From positions 1 through 46,000 of the forward strand of contig JAFXGO010000023.1 of assembly GCA_017520185.1 (NCBI GenBank): a DNA stretch of 46,000 nucleotides. Reading direction: 5' to 3'. Of this stretch, positions 32,056 through 40,078 are shown piece by piece. This stretch comes from Elusimicrobiaceae bacterium (GTDB taxonomy: Bacteria > Elusimicrobiota > Elusimicrobia > Elusimicrobiales > Elusimicrobiaceae). Both the position numbers and the translations under genes were made by a program. Below the pieces are notes generated by a model, which did no database searches, had not been told where the DNA came from, and saw only the letters and a program-made list of their open reading frames with translations. The number at the start of each line of letters is the position of its first letter. Within the stretch, counting starts at the first letter, position 1.

Positions 32056-32547
32056 TTAATTTACAAAGTAGCATCCGTTGGCACCCGGATTTATTCCGCA
32101 AACACAATCTGTATTTGTACTGGTATATTCTACAAAACCAATGTCTTTACAATTATTTCCCTGACATTGGCGTTGCCCTTCTGCATTGATACCTAATGTA
32201 AAGGATTTTCCGCCTTTTGAATAAGTAGCATATGCCTGACGATTATTTGGTTGAGAACAGTAAACTGACCATATATCGTAGGTAAAATTATTAGAGTTTG
32301 GCACCTCAACCGAAAGCAACTCTTTATCAAGACCAGTATCATGAGTAGCATCCGGATTTTCCAAACAATAGACCTCTATCGCTTTATTCATGGCACTTAA
32401 GTTGGCCCATGCTTCGGCAGTGCGGCTTTTAAGCACCGTCTTTTGATATTGCGGCAATGCCACCGCAGATAAGATACCGATAATTAGCACTACAACTAAC
32501 AACTCAATCAGCGTAAAACCGCTGTTATTTTTAAATGATTTTTTCAT
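32056..32547 (-). CDS. Type IV pilin-like protein (copy C)
   Basis: 163 aa. Leader MKKSFKNNSG and cleavage before FTLIELL; shared helix and LPQYQKTVLKSRTAEAWANL; variable middle (DATHDTGLDKELLSVEVPNSN); C-terminal cysteines RQCQGNNCKDIGF and CVCG, ending GCYFVN. Its leader is nearly identical to copy A, whereas copies B and D have the short leader MKKG, so two leader types exist. The ribosome site is AAGGAAA. Confidence 0.85.
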   Translation of the reverse strand: MKKSFKNNSGFTLIELLVVVLIIGILSAVALPQYQKTVLKSRTAEAWANLSAMNKAIEVYCLENPDATHDTGLDKELLSVEVPNSNNFTYDIWSVYCSQPNNRQAYATYSKGGKSFTLGINAEGQRQCQGNNCKDIGFVEYTSTNTDCVCGINPGANGCYFVN

Positions 32548-32591
32548 ATTTTATTTTTCCTTTTTTAAAAACAAAATTTCCCTGCAAAAAA

Positions 32592-32617
32592 ATGGTAGCA
32601 AAAAAATAATGTGTCAA
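32592..32617 (-). promoter_or_regulatory. Promoter of pilin copy C
   Basis: TGC-TACCAT extended -10 (32592-32600) with TTGACA (32612-32617) 14 nt upstream; the same short TTGACA arrangement as in copy B. Confidence 0.5.
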
Positions 32618-32673
32618 GCAAATTTTCTCCGTCGCAAAAATCTTATTTGATAAAATATAAAAAAGGAGGGGTT

Positions 32674-33393
32674 ATGTTAGAAAAAACTTTTGAAGTCAGG
32701 TACGACGAATTAGACATAAACGGAAATATTAATCCCGTCAGTTTTTTGCGCTACTTTCAAGAAGCGGCTGCTTTAGACGCACAGAGTTTTGATTTCGGTT
32801 GGGAAAATATCCAACAAAATCGTTTAGGTTGGGTGTTGACACATATGCAAATCGAATTTTTACAAACCTCTGTTAAACGCCAACCCGTCAAAATACGTAC
32901 GTGGCATGCTTTTTCTGAGAAAATTTTAAGCCGCAGAGAATTTGAATTTTTAACCCAAGACGGCATCCCCCTCGCACGCGGTGCCAGCTGGTGGCTTTTG
33001 ATGGACATAGACAAACGCCGCATTACCAAAACTCCTGCCGAACTTCTGGCCTTAAATCCGGCAGAGCCAAAATTTTTGGTGCAGGAAGAAAACTTCAAAC
33101 GCACGGCTCCGGAAGGATCCCTGCTTTTGCCTGAGGTTCAAATTACCACCCGTCAAGAAGATTTGGATTTAAACGGACACGTCAACAACACCCACTATGC
33201 CGCTTGGGCCTTAGAAAATCCCCCACAAGGGAAAAAACTTCAAAAACTGATTATTAACTTTAAAAATGAGTGCCTGGCCGGAGAAACCATTCTTGTAAAA
33301 ACCATGCAAGAAAACGAAAATTGTCTCCACCATCAACTGCTCAAGCAAGCCGACCAAAAAGAAGCTGCTAAAGCCATCACTTATTGGCAATAA
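32674..33393 (+). CDS. Acyl-ACP thioesterase
   Basis: 239 aa, double hotdog fold of the FatA/FatB-like family, releasing fatty acids from acyl carrier protein. First hotdog: RYDELDINGNINPVSFLRYFQEAA and RLGWVLTHMQIEF; second: TTRQEDLDLNGHVNNTHYAAW, which carries the catalytic Asn/His pair. The ATG at 32674 has AAAGGAGGGG; an earlier ORF start is upstream of the ribosome site. A TGA-TAAAAT extended -10 lies about 20 nt before. Monocistronic. Confidence 0.85.
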   Translation: MLEKTFEVRYDELDINGNINPVSFLRYFQEAAALDAQSFDFGWENIQQNRLGWVLTHMQIEFLQTSVKRQPVKIRTWHAFSEKILSRREFEFLTQDGIPLARGASWWLLMDIDKRRITKTPAELLALNPAEPKFLVQEENFKRTAPEGSLLLPEVQITTRQEDLDLNGHVNNTHYAAWALENPPQGKKLQKLIINFKNECLAGETILVKTMQENENCLHHQLLKQADQKEAAKAITYWQ

Positions 33394-33396
33394 TTT

Positions 33397-33420
33397 AACC
33401 CCGCCATACGGCGGGGTTTT
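33397..33420 (+). terminator. Terminator of the thioesterase gene
   Basis: AACCCCGCC and GGCGGGGTT around ATAC with TTTTT; only about 25 nt before the next promoter. Confidence 0.9.
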
Positions 33421-33441
33421 TTGAAACATCTCTTATCTATT

Positions 33442-33450
33442 TGCTACACT
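33442..33450 (+). promoter_or_regulatory. Extended -10 TGCTACACT, leaderless type
   Basis: TTTGC-TACACT ends 6 nt before the ATG at 33457, no Shine-Dalgarno. TTGAAA 18 nt upstream is a possible -35. It also decides against the ORF start at 33421. Confidence 0.6.
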
Positions 33451-33456
33451 AGCCGT

Positions 33457-34752
33457 ATGAGTATTTTTGTCATTTTATTAATGTTATGTTTTAATGCCTT
33501 GCTGGCCGCCTATGAAATGGCGTTAGCCTCCGCTTCCCGCACCAAACTTTCCATTCTCTCTCAAGAGAAAAAACGCGGTGCCGAAAGTGCACTGTATATG
33601 AAAGATCACATGGAGGGCAGTTTGGCCACCATACAAATCGGCATTACGCTGGTAGGGGCCATTGCCGCAGCCGTAGGTGGTGCCGGTGCTGATGAATGGT
33701 TTGCCCCATATCTGCAGAAAACATTTCATTTGCCTGTTAAAATCTCCCATGCTTTAGCCGTTATTTTGGTAGTACTTCCTCTTAGTTTTTTCACCATTGT
33801 ATTTGGAGAACTGACCCCCAAAACTTTTGCCCTTAAAAACAAAGAGTGGGTGGTGCTTACGTTTTCTCCTTACATGCGCCATCTGTACCTTATGCTTTAC
33901 CCTATCGTGCGCGTAATGGAAGCGATTGTAGGTTTGTTAACCAAAAAAACCGTTCGCAAAAATACAGACCCCAAAGCCGCTCAAAAAGCCGCTATGGCCG
34001 ATTTGCGCGCAGCGGTATCTATTGCTTCTTCTTCCCGTTTGTTTGGCAAGGCGGAAGAAAAAATAGTGCTTTCTACTGCCATGTTTTGCACGCGCAGCAT
34101 TAAAGAAATTCAAGTGCCTTTGGAGCAAGTCTACATGCTCTATGCAGCAGACAGCATTGCTGATACTTTTGTTAAAGCGCATTTAGATATGCATACGCGC
34201 TTCCCCGTTTGTGAACAAAAAGACAATCCTCAAAGCATTATCGGATACCTTAATTTTAAAGATATTTTTAATGCCACCAAAACCGCCGCTCAAGGCACCG
34301 TACCCACCACCCGCTCTATTTTGCGCCCGATATTGCGCCTGGACGAAGATACTATTATATCTTCTGCATTAGAACAACTGATGAAAGCCAAACAACACAT
34401 CTGTTTGGTGACCGATGATGACCGTATTACCGGTATTTTAACTCTAGAAGATATTTTTGAAGAAATGGTGGGAGAAATTGAAGACGAGTATGACTTTTTC
34501 TTAGCCTATATCCGCCCGTTTGGAGATGGATTAGTAGCTAGTGCCACCGCCAAAATGAGCGACGTGTTTAAGCAACTCACTTTGCCTATTCCGCCGGACA
34601 CTCCGCCCGCTGAAACGGTAGAGCAATGGGCCCAGCGACATGCAGGCCATAGCCTTACCACCAGCGAAGTAGTCTGCGCAGACCAAATACAAATGGCCGC
34701 ACGAAAGTTTAGACGGCATAAATTGATGGAAGTTTTAGTGACAATCAAATAA
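33457..34752 (+). CDS. CNNM/CorC (HlyC-type) membrane protein with CBS domains
   Basis: 431 aa. DUF21/CNNM transmembrane domain at about 1-180 (FNALLAAYEMALASASR, then FGELTPKTFALKN), CBS pair at about 200-340 with ITGILTLEDIFEEMVGEIEDEYD, and a short C-terminal CorC-type domain (about 350-431). Members are linked to Mg2+/Co2+ export or Na+-coupled Mg2+ transport. The DUF21 signature Glu-Leu-Thr-Pro-Lys is present. The first CBS motif is less typical. Convergent with the HAD gene. Confidence 0.85.
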   Translation: MSIFVILLMLCFNALLAAYEMALASASRTKLSILSQEKKRGAESALYMKDHMEGSLATIQIGITLVGAIAAAVGGAGADEWFAPYLQKTFHLPVKISHALAVILVVLPLSFFTIVFGELTPKTFALKNKEWVVLTFSPYMRHLYLMLYPIVRVMEAIVGLLTKKTVRKNTDPKAAQKAAMADLRAAVSIASSSRLFGKAEEKIVLSTAMFCTRSIKEIQVPLEQVYMLYAADSIADTFVKAHLDMHTRFPVCEQKDNPQSIIGYLNFKDIFNATKTAAQGTVPTTRSILRPILRLDEDTIISSALEQLMKAKQHICLVTDDDRITGILTLEDIFEEMVGEIEDEYDFFLAYIRPFGDGLVASATAKMSDVFKQLTLPIPPDTPPAETVEQWAQRHAGHSLTTSEVVCADQIQMAARKFRRHKLMEVLVTIK

Positions 34753-34755
34753 CAA

Positions 34756-34779
34756 AACCCCCTGCACAAACAGGGGGTT
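34756..34779. terminator. Bidirectional terminator
   Basis: AACCCCCTG and CAGGGGGTT around CACAAA, between convergent genes. Confidence 0.88.
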
Positions 34780-34796
34780 ATTAAAAATTAGGCAGT

Positions 34797-35396
34797 TTAT
34801 AAGATAGCTCTTTTTTGCAGTTCTTCTCTTAACTGCTCGGCATGGTGAAATTGAATCCCGTCCATACCTACCGTATGCGCCGCTGCTACATTGGCAGCAT
34901 TATCATCAATAAAAATACATTTTTCGGCTCTTAAGGAAAACTTGTCTAAAAAGCGCTGATAAATGCGAGGGTCAGGTTTATTCACCCCCTCCTCTCCGGA
35001 CACTAACACTCCGTCAAACTGCGTAAAAACTTCAAACATTTCTTTGGCTTTAGGAAAAGTTTCTTTAGACCAGTTGGTCAGTGCGTACACTTTAAATCCT
35101 TTGGCCTTCAATTCCCAAAAGATCTCTTTTGTACCGGCAATATCGGGGCCGAACATTTCATTCCAACGGGCAAAGTAGGCATCAATTTGTTGCGCATAAG
35201 CAGGATAGTCTTTTTTCAACAGTTCCGTCCCTTCGGCAAAACTGCGCCCTGCATCTTGACGAGCATTCCACGCGCTGGTACAAACATGAGTCAAAAACCA
35301 TTCCATTTCTTCTGTAGAAGGAAAAACCTTTCGATACAAATGGCGTGGATTCCAATCCACAAACACTCCGCCCAAATCAAAGACGATTGTCTTCAC
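34797..35396 (-). CDS. HAD-family phosphatase, YihX-like
   Basis: 199 aa. Motif I VFDLGGVFVDWNPRHLY, motif II LTNWS, motif III Lys in NKPDPRIYQ and motif IV FIDDNAANV are all present. The DLGGVxxxW-N-P-R start and the small helical cap match subfamily IA phosphatases such as YihX (glucose 1-phosphate phosphatase). The start is GTG at 35396, 6 nt after GGGGGA; a TTG 14 codons upstream (35438) overlaps a TACAAT -10. Substrate uncertain. Confidence 0.8.
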   Translation of the reverse strand: MKTIVFDLGGVFVDWNPRHLYRKVFPSTEEMEWFLTHVCTSAWNARQDAGRSFAEGTELLKKDYPAYAQQIDAYFARWNEMFGPDIAGTKEIFWELKAKGFKVYALTNWSKETFPKAKEMFEVFTQFDGVLVSGEEGVNKPDPRIYQRFLDKFSLRAEKCIFIDDNAANVAAAHTVGMDGIQFHHAEQLREELQKRAIL

Positions 35397-35468
35397 TTGT
35401 TCCCCCTGAGTCGTTTCTTTTATTGTATCTTTAATCAAGAAAAAAGAAAAGATTTTTTTGCATTAAAA

Positions 35469-35498
35469 ACAGCGCAAAACCATTTTGTCTTGCGCTGT
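35469..35498 (-). terminator. Terminator of the purB-purA operon
   Basis: ACAGCGCAA and TTGCGCTGT, perfect 9 bp; on the minus strand TTTTT follows. Confidence 0.85.
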
Positions 35499-35520
35499 CT
35501 TTTAACACACAAAAAACACT

Positions 35521-36537
35521 TTATAAGATCAACGTATCTTCCATATCCGGTCCGGTAGAGACTAAAGCCAATTCCGGATGAGGATAAACTTCAGCCGAGA
35601 GGGCTTTCATGCTTTCCAAAAAGGCTTTTGCCTCATCGGTAAAATCTTCATAACTCTTGATATGTTCATTCCCTTCAAACATATCAATATGCGTAATAGC
35701 GATTTTGGTAGCATTGTTTATCATAATGGCGCGAGAAGCAGAACGCTTTTCAAAAGCACCCACACGGCGCAAACGTTTGCTCACAGAGCCCACTTCATGA
35801 CCTTTGGTATGATACACTTCCAAGTCTTCTTCGTTGGTCATTTCTTTTTCAAGCGGTCCCGGTCCTACGCGAGTAATATAGGGTTTAAACACTACATATA
35901 CATCACGCACACTTTTTGGCCCCAAACCGGCTTCACCCAAAAAAGTGGAGGCTGTAGTATCGCGCGAAGTGACGAACGGATATTCCCCGTGCAACAAAGA
36001 AAGTTTCATCCCTTGTGTACCTTCCAGCAAAATCTTTTGCCCTTTATCCAAAGCCCCATTTAACAGTTCGGGCACATCTTGAATAAAATCTTTCAAAAGA
36101 GGGTCATCTTTGGCAAATTTGACATCACGCCGTTCAATGCGATGCTTCACTGCTTGACCAAGCCCCGTTCCCACACTGCCGATATGCTCCATAAAGTGAC
36201 TGGCGGCTTTTTCAGCGGCGGTTTCTTCGTCCGTAATCAAGACGGCATACGGATCAATAATTAAGCGATCACGCGTACCCGTCAGTTCCACCTCTTTTAA
36301 AAGCCATTCCGTTTTGGTATAGGCACCGGCCCCCAAAACGAGTTTGGTTTGCGGATTTAAAAATCCGGACGGAATATTTTTTAACGTGTAGGACTTACCG
36401 TCCGCCACCACTGTATGACCGGCATTGGGTCCGCCTACACGCACACAATAGTCATAATCGCCTTTATAAGACAAATAGGCAGAAATCTTACCTTTTCCTT
36501 CGTCACCGGCTTGTCCGCCGCATACGATATCAATCAT
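35521..36537 (-). CDS. purA: Adenylosuccinate synthetase, short (archaeal-like) form
   Basis: 338 aa. Joins IMP and aspartate with GTP hydrolysis. GGQAGDEGKGK is the P-loop with the catalytic Asp; GGPNAGHTVV is the His-containing loop; GTQGMKLSLLHGEYPFVTSRD matches the EGTQG...YPFVTSS region. Bacterial PurA is about 430 aa; this length is that of the archaeal enzymes, which lack some loops. The retained Asp in GDEGKG argues against the phage PurZ variant. The ATG overlaps the purB stop (ATGA) with GGAGGAG as ribosome site, so both are coupled. Confidence 0.88.
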   Translation of the reverse strand: MIDIVCGGQAGDEGKGKISAYLSYKGDYDYCVRVGGPNAGHTVVADGKSYTLKNIPSGFLNPQTKLVLGAGAYTKTEWLLKEVELTGTRDRLIIDPYAVLITDEETAAEKAASHFMEHIGSVGTGLGQAVKHRIERRDVKFAKDDPLLKDFIQDVPELLNGALDKGQKILLEGTQGMKLSLLHGEYPFVTSRDTTASTFLGEAGLGPKSVRDVYVVFKPYITRVGPGPLEKEMTNEEDLEVYHTKGHEVGSVSKRLRRVGAFEKRSASRAIMINNATKIAITHIDMFEGNEHIKSYEDFTDEAKAFLESMKALSAEVYPHPELALVSTGPDMEDTLIL

Positions 36538-37925
36538 TTTTCTCCTCCCGCTTGCTTGCTGGCTAAACCGATATAGTTTAGCACGTCAAGCGCAAGCATT
36601 TTTTGTTTTACTGTATCTTCTATGTCTAAATCTTTTACAAATTGGCGCAATCCTTCCATCGTAATATGCTGATTACGTGTGATTGACTTTAACTTTTCAT
36701 AAGCACCGCTCACACAAGCAGAACGCAAAATAGTCTGATAGGCTTCCGCCAATATTTCAGGATGCGCCAACAAATGCATCTTAGCGACATTCTTATCAAA
36801 ATCCGTTTTTTTCAGCCCTTTAAGCAATGAACGATAGGCCAACAAACAATATCCGAAAGCCACCGCCATATTGCGCAAAACCGTAGAGTCAGACAAATCC
36901 CGTTGCAAACGAGAAACAGGCAATTTTTGGCTAAAGAACGTAAGCAAAGCATTAGCCAACCCCAAATTCCCTTCGGCATTTTCAAAATCAATCGGATTTA
37001 CTTTCTGCGGCATGGTGGAAGACCCCACCTCTCCGGCAATGACTTTTTGTTTTACCAAACCGTCTGAAATATAACGCCACATATCTTGACTCAAATCCAA
37101 CAAAATCGTGTTGATGCGACGTAAATTATCAAATAGTTCGGCATACGAATCGCGATTGTCTATCTGCGTAGAAACAGGACTTAAAAAAAGTTTAATTTTG
37201 CGCCCTTTGTTTAAATATGTCACCAAAGATTGAGTGGCTTTGGGCCAATTAACCTTTGGATAAGCGGCCAAATGGGCATTATAACTGCCGATGGCACCAC
37301 CGGCTTTGCAAGATATTTGCTGTTTTTTAAGTTGTGCTATTTGACGCGCTAAGCGGATTTCAAATACTTTTAATTCTTTCCCGTATGTGGTCGGTACGGC
37401 AGGTTGTCCATGTGTACGGGCCAACATAACACTGCCTGCATATTTTTTGCTGCGCTGAGCCAACTCTTTGCGCAATGTTTCAAGCGCAGGCAAAAGCACT
37501 TTTTCCACTGTGTCAGACAAAATCTGCCCATAAGCCAAACTGTTAATATCTTCACTTGTTAAGGCAAAATGAATCCAATGCGTATGTGCTTTAAAACCGT
37601 TAGCGGTCAGTTTATCTGCCATAAAATATTCTACCGCTTTAACATCATGATTGGTGGCCGGGCGACCGTTATGCCCCTGACGCTCTATTTTTTCTAAAAT
37701 TTCCAAATCATCTGAAGATAAAGAATATATCTTTTCCAAAAAGGATCTTTCTTTGGCACAAAACGGCTTAAATTCAGGCAGTTTTAAACTTTCTAGCACC
37801 AAAAGCCATGCGCTTTCAGCACGTACGCGAGCAGCCGCAAAAGCAGTTTCTGCGCAAGCGGAACGTAAATCTGCCAAATTGTTTTTATATCGTCCGTCTA
37901 AAGGGTTTAAAATATCTTCTTTCAT
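36534..37925 (-). CDS. purB: Adenylosuccinate lyase
   Basis: 463 aa, close in length to the E. coli enzyme (456). Catalyses two fumarate-releasing steps of purine synthesis. Motifs: NPLDGRYKNNL, ATNHDVKAVEYF, TSEDINSLAYG, ARTHGQPAVPTTYGKEL, and the fumarase-family signature GSSTMPQKVNPIDFENAEGN with the catalytic Ser. The N-terminal NPLDGRY is typical of the long PurB group. First gene of purB-purA. TGC-TAGAAT ends 8 nt before the ATG, with no Shine-Dalgarno. Confidence 0.95.
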   Translation of the reverse strand: MKEDILNPLDGRYKNNLADLRSACAETAFAAARVRAESAWLLVLESLKLPEFKPFCAKERSFLEKIYSLSSDDLEILEKIERQGHNGRPATNHDVKAVEYFMADKLTANGFKAHTHWIHFALTSEDINSLAYGQILSDTVEKVLLPALETLRKELAQRSKKYAGSVMLARTHGQPAVPTTYGKELKVFEIRLARQIAQLKKQQISCKAGGAIGSYNAHLAAYPKVNWPKATQSLVTYLNKGRKIKLFLSPVSTQIDNRDSYAELFDNLRRINTILLDLSQDMWRYISDGLVKQKVIAGEVGSSTMPQKVNPIDFENAEGNLGLANALLTFFSQKLPVSRLQRDLSDSTVLRNMAVAFGYCLLAYRSLLKGLKKTDFDKNVAKMHLLAHPEILAEAYQTILRSACVSGAYEKLKSITRNQHITMEGLRQFVKDLDIEDTVKQKMLALDVLNYIGLASKQAGGEK

Positions 37926-37933
37926 ACGCTCTT

Positions 37934-37942
37934 ATTCTAGCA
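37934..37942 (-). promoter_or_regulatory. Extended -10 TGCTAGAAT of purBA, leaderless type
   Basis: On the minus strand it ends 8 nt before the purB ATG. A short leader of at most a few nt would be left. Confidence 0.55.
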
Positions 37943-37979
37943 AATTACGCACTCTATTATACGAATAAAAACACATTAA

Positions 37980-38006
37980 AAAAGCCATGTTCTTCACATG
38001 GCTTTT
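37980..38006 (-). terminator. Terminator of pilin copy D
   Basis: AAAAGCCATGT and ACATGGCTTTT, perfect 11 bp around TCTTC; a T run follows on the minus strand. Confidence 0.88.
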
Positions 38007-38023
38007 ATAGTCAGAAACAAAAA

Positions 38024-38458
38024 CTAATTCATATAATAACAATCACCGGAACAGAAACAATTTCCTCTACCGGAACCGGCCGTAGAAAACCCTATATCAG
38101 CACATCCTTCTCCTTTGCAAGATCTGGCCCCAGAAGAACCAAAACCCAAAGAAAAACTAGGAGATTTTTTATAAGAAGCGACTATCACACTATCAACGTT
38201 AGAGCATTCTGACATATAATATTGAAAATATTCAGAATCTTCTACCTCGATAGACAAAGCATTTCTGTCTATATATGTTTCATTGGTTTCCAGACAATAC
38301 ACTTTAGCAGCCGTTCTCAAAGACTGCAAATTGGTCCATGCTTCAGCGGTGCGGCTTTTAAGCACCGTCTTTTGATATTGCGGCAATGCCACCGCAGACA
38401 AGATACCGATAATCAGCACCACAACTAACAACTCAATCAGCGTAAAACCTTTTTTCAT
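38024..38458 (-). CDS. Type IV pilin-like protein (copy D)
   Basis: 144 aa, the shortest intact copy. Leader MKKG, cleavage before FTLIELL, shared helix and LPQYQKTVLKSRTAEAWTNL, variable middle (TYIDRNALSIEVEDSEYF), then RSCKGEGCADIGF, CFCSGDCYYMN at the end. The start is the ATG at 38458 with a GGAG ribosome site; twelve in-frame codons upstream would put extra residues before the prepilin leader. Monocistronic with its own promoter and terminator. Confidence 0.85.
   Translation of the reverse strand: MKKGFTLIELLVVVLIIGILSAVALPQYQKTVLKSRTAEAWTNLQSLRTAAKVYCLETNETYIDRNALSIEVEDSEYFQYYMSECSNVDSVIVASYKKSPSFSLGFGSSGARSCKGEGCADIGFSTAGSGRGNCFCSGDCYYMN
38335..38449 (-). repeat. Conserved pilin 5' block, one of five copies
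   Basis: This roughly 115-bp block encodes GFTLIELL through TAEAW. It recurs nearly unchanged at 32406-32520, 24451-24565 and 7416-7529, and in part at 12301-12364, all in the same orientation. Differences are scattered single bases. Downstream of it the genes diverge strongly. It offers a homology tract for recombination between loci up to 31 kb apart. Confidence 0.85.
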
Positions 38459-38485
38459 TTTTAACTCCATTATTTTATTTATTAT

Positions 38486-38513
38486 ATTATACAAATTAAA
38501 AAAAATCTGCCAA
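38486..38513 (-). promoter_or_regulatory. Promoter of pilin copy D
   Basis: TTGGCA (38508-38513), 16-nt spacer, TATAAT (38486-38491), then a leader with GGAG. Confidence 0.65.
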
Positions 38514-38555
38514 CTATTGCTGCCATGATTTGAGATTATAAAATTTACTACAAAA

Positions 38556-38583
38556 AAACACCCCGCTGATAGGCGGGGTGTTT
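38556..38583 (-). terminator. Terminator of the RND efflux operon
   Basis: AAACACCCCGC and GCGGGGTGTTT around TGATAG; on the minus strand a T-rich tail follows. Confidence 0.88.
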
Positions 38584-38596
38584 AAAAAACAATCTA

Positions 38597-40078
38597 TTAT
38601 TTTTCTGTCGGTTCGCTTTGCGTTTCGGGTAGTGTTTGATTTTCTTCTATGGTTGTTTGTTGTTCAGCACGTACCAAAGATTCAAACGGACCAAAACCAC
38701 AACGTTCGTCCCAACCGCCGCCCAATGCCTTTGCTACACTAATCAGAGCCAACAGTTCACTTTGGCGTGCTGAAGCCAAAGCCATTTCCGCCTGCAACAA
38801 ATTACGCTCCACGTCCAACAGTTCCATCGTGCCGATAAGGCCGGCATCTTCTTGCTTTTTGGTCAACTCATACCCACGACGTAAAGCCTCTGTTTGTTTT
38901 TTGCGGATTTCAAACATTTCACGGTTAATACGATTGGAATTTAAGGCATCCAGCGTTTCTTTAAAAGCCGTTTGTACCGTTTTTTCATATGAGGCTAACA
39001 TTTCCTCATAGCGGGCTTTAGCTGCTTTACTTTGAGAAACCAAAGCACCACCGGCAAAAATAGGCTGTCCCACCTGTCCGGCAAAGGCCCACATACCGGA
39101 CGGATTGCGGAAAAGCTGATTTAATTGATTGCTGGCAAAACCGGCTGCCGCCGTTAAAGAAATATCCGGAAAATACGCCGCACGAGCCGCCCCGATACGG
39201 GCATTTGCCGCAATCAGCTGGCCTTCGGCACTACGCACATCGGGCCGTTTGGCTAAAAGATTTGACGGCAAGTTGGTAGGTACATTTGGAAGTACCACAA
39301 TATCTCTTAAATGACCATCACGAGAAATCGTTTCCTCCACAATGGCACGCGGAGAACGCCCCACCAACACCGCTAAAGCGGTTTCGGTTTGGGCAATATT
39401 CAATTCCAACTCTTTGGCTGTCGCTTGCACTGAGTACATATCCGCTTCCACACGGCGCAAATCCACCTCTGTAATATAACCGGCATTATAGCGGCTGGTA
39501 TAAATGCGCACACTTTCTTGGCGCGTTTCTAAAGTACGATTCGCAATTTCTAATTGAGCGTCTAACATACGAAGCGTAAAGTAAGCAGAAGCCACTTGTG
39601 CCGTTAAAGACAAAAGCACCGTATCTTTAGCCGCCATAGTGGACAAAAGCTCAGCACGAGCCGCTTCGCTCAAGCGGCGATATTTGCCCCACAAATCCAA
39701 CTCAAAAGAAGCCACGATTGTACCAGTGCTTAATGTTTGTCCGGAGGAATAATCATTTCCGGCTCTGCCACTACCGCCCTGTAATCCGATTGTAGGCAAC
39801 TGGTCGGCTACGGCTACACCAACGGATGCACGCGCCGCATCTACGCGAGCCATAGCTTGCTGTAAATCTTTATTATAGATCAAGGCTTCCGTCTCTAAAG
39901 CATTTAACGTATCATCTTCAAACATCGTCCACCATTGATGTTTTTCAAACACGCTAAAATCATCGGCAGTATTTTCTTGCGGCAATTCCAAATCCGGTCG
40001 CTTATAATTAGGCCCCATCATACAACCAGATAGTAATGCCGCAGCAAATACGACATACAGAAATTTATTAAATTTCAT
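38597..40078 (-). CDS. Outer membrane efflux lipoprotein, NodT/OprM type
   Basis: 493 aa. Lipobox LSGC (Cys19) then MMGPNYKRPDLELP, the classic start of NodT-type factors. Two outer membrane efflux repeats follow, with long helices (SYFTLRMLDAQLEIANRTLETR, seen in part as LDAQLEIANRTLETR) and GWxLDLWG-like FELDLWGKYRRL. It forms the trimeric channel of the tripartite pump. The C-terminal 25 residues are Glu/Gln/Pro-rich. The start lies 11 nt inside the RND gene with GGAGGTAAGCC as ribosome site, so translation is coupled. Confidence 0.92.
   Translation of the reverse strand: MKFNKFLYVVFAAALLSGCMMGPNYKRPDLELPQENTADDFSVFEKHQWWTMFEDDTLNALETEALIYNKDLQQAMARVDAARASVGVAVADQLPTIGLQGGSGRAGNDYSSGQTLSTGTIVASFELDLWGKYRRLSEAARAELLSTMAAKDTVLLSLTAQVASAYFTLRMLDAQLEIANRTLETRQESVRIYTSRYNAGYITEVDLRRVEADMYSVQATAKELELNIAQTETALAVLVGRSPRAIVEETISRDGHLRDIVVLPNVPTNLPSNLLAKRPDVRSAEGQLIAANARIGAARAAYFPDISLTAAAGFASNQLNQLFRNPSGMWAFAGQVGQPIFAGGALVSQSKAAKARYEEMLASYEKTVQTAFKETLDALNSNRINREMFEIRKKQTEALRRGYELTKKQEDAGLIGTMELLDVERNLLQAEMALASARQSELLALISVAKALGGGWDERCGFGPFESLVRAEQQTTIEENQTLPETQSEPTEK

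Noticed and set aside
34797-35438. TTG start 14 codons upstream for the HAD phosphatase
   Set aside because: GTG at 35396 has a strong GGGGGA site and begins immediately before motif I, as in relatives; the upstream part overlaps a -10 box.
35521-36537. Short PurA as phage PurZ (2-aminoadenine synthesis)
   Set aside because: The catalytic Asp in GDEGKG is retained, and the gene is coupled to purB in a housekeeping setting with no phage genes around.
3122-38583. Many similar GC-rich palindromes (AACCCCGC...GCGGGGTT) as mobile repeats or a CRISPR array
   Set aside because: Each lies directly after a stop codon with a T run, stems differ in sequence, and spacing follows genes. They are ordinary terminators.
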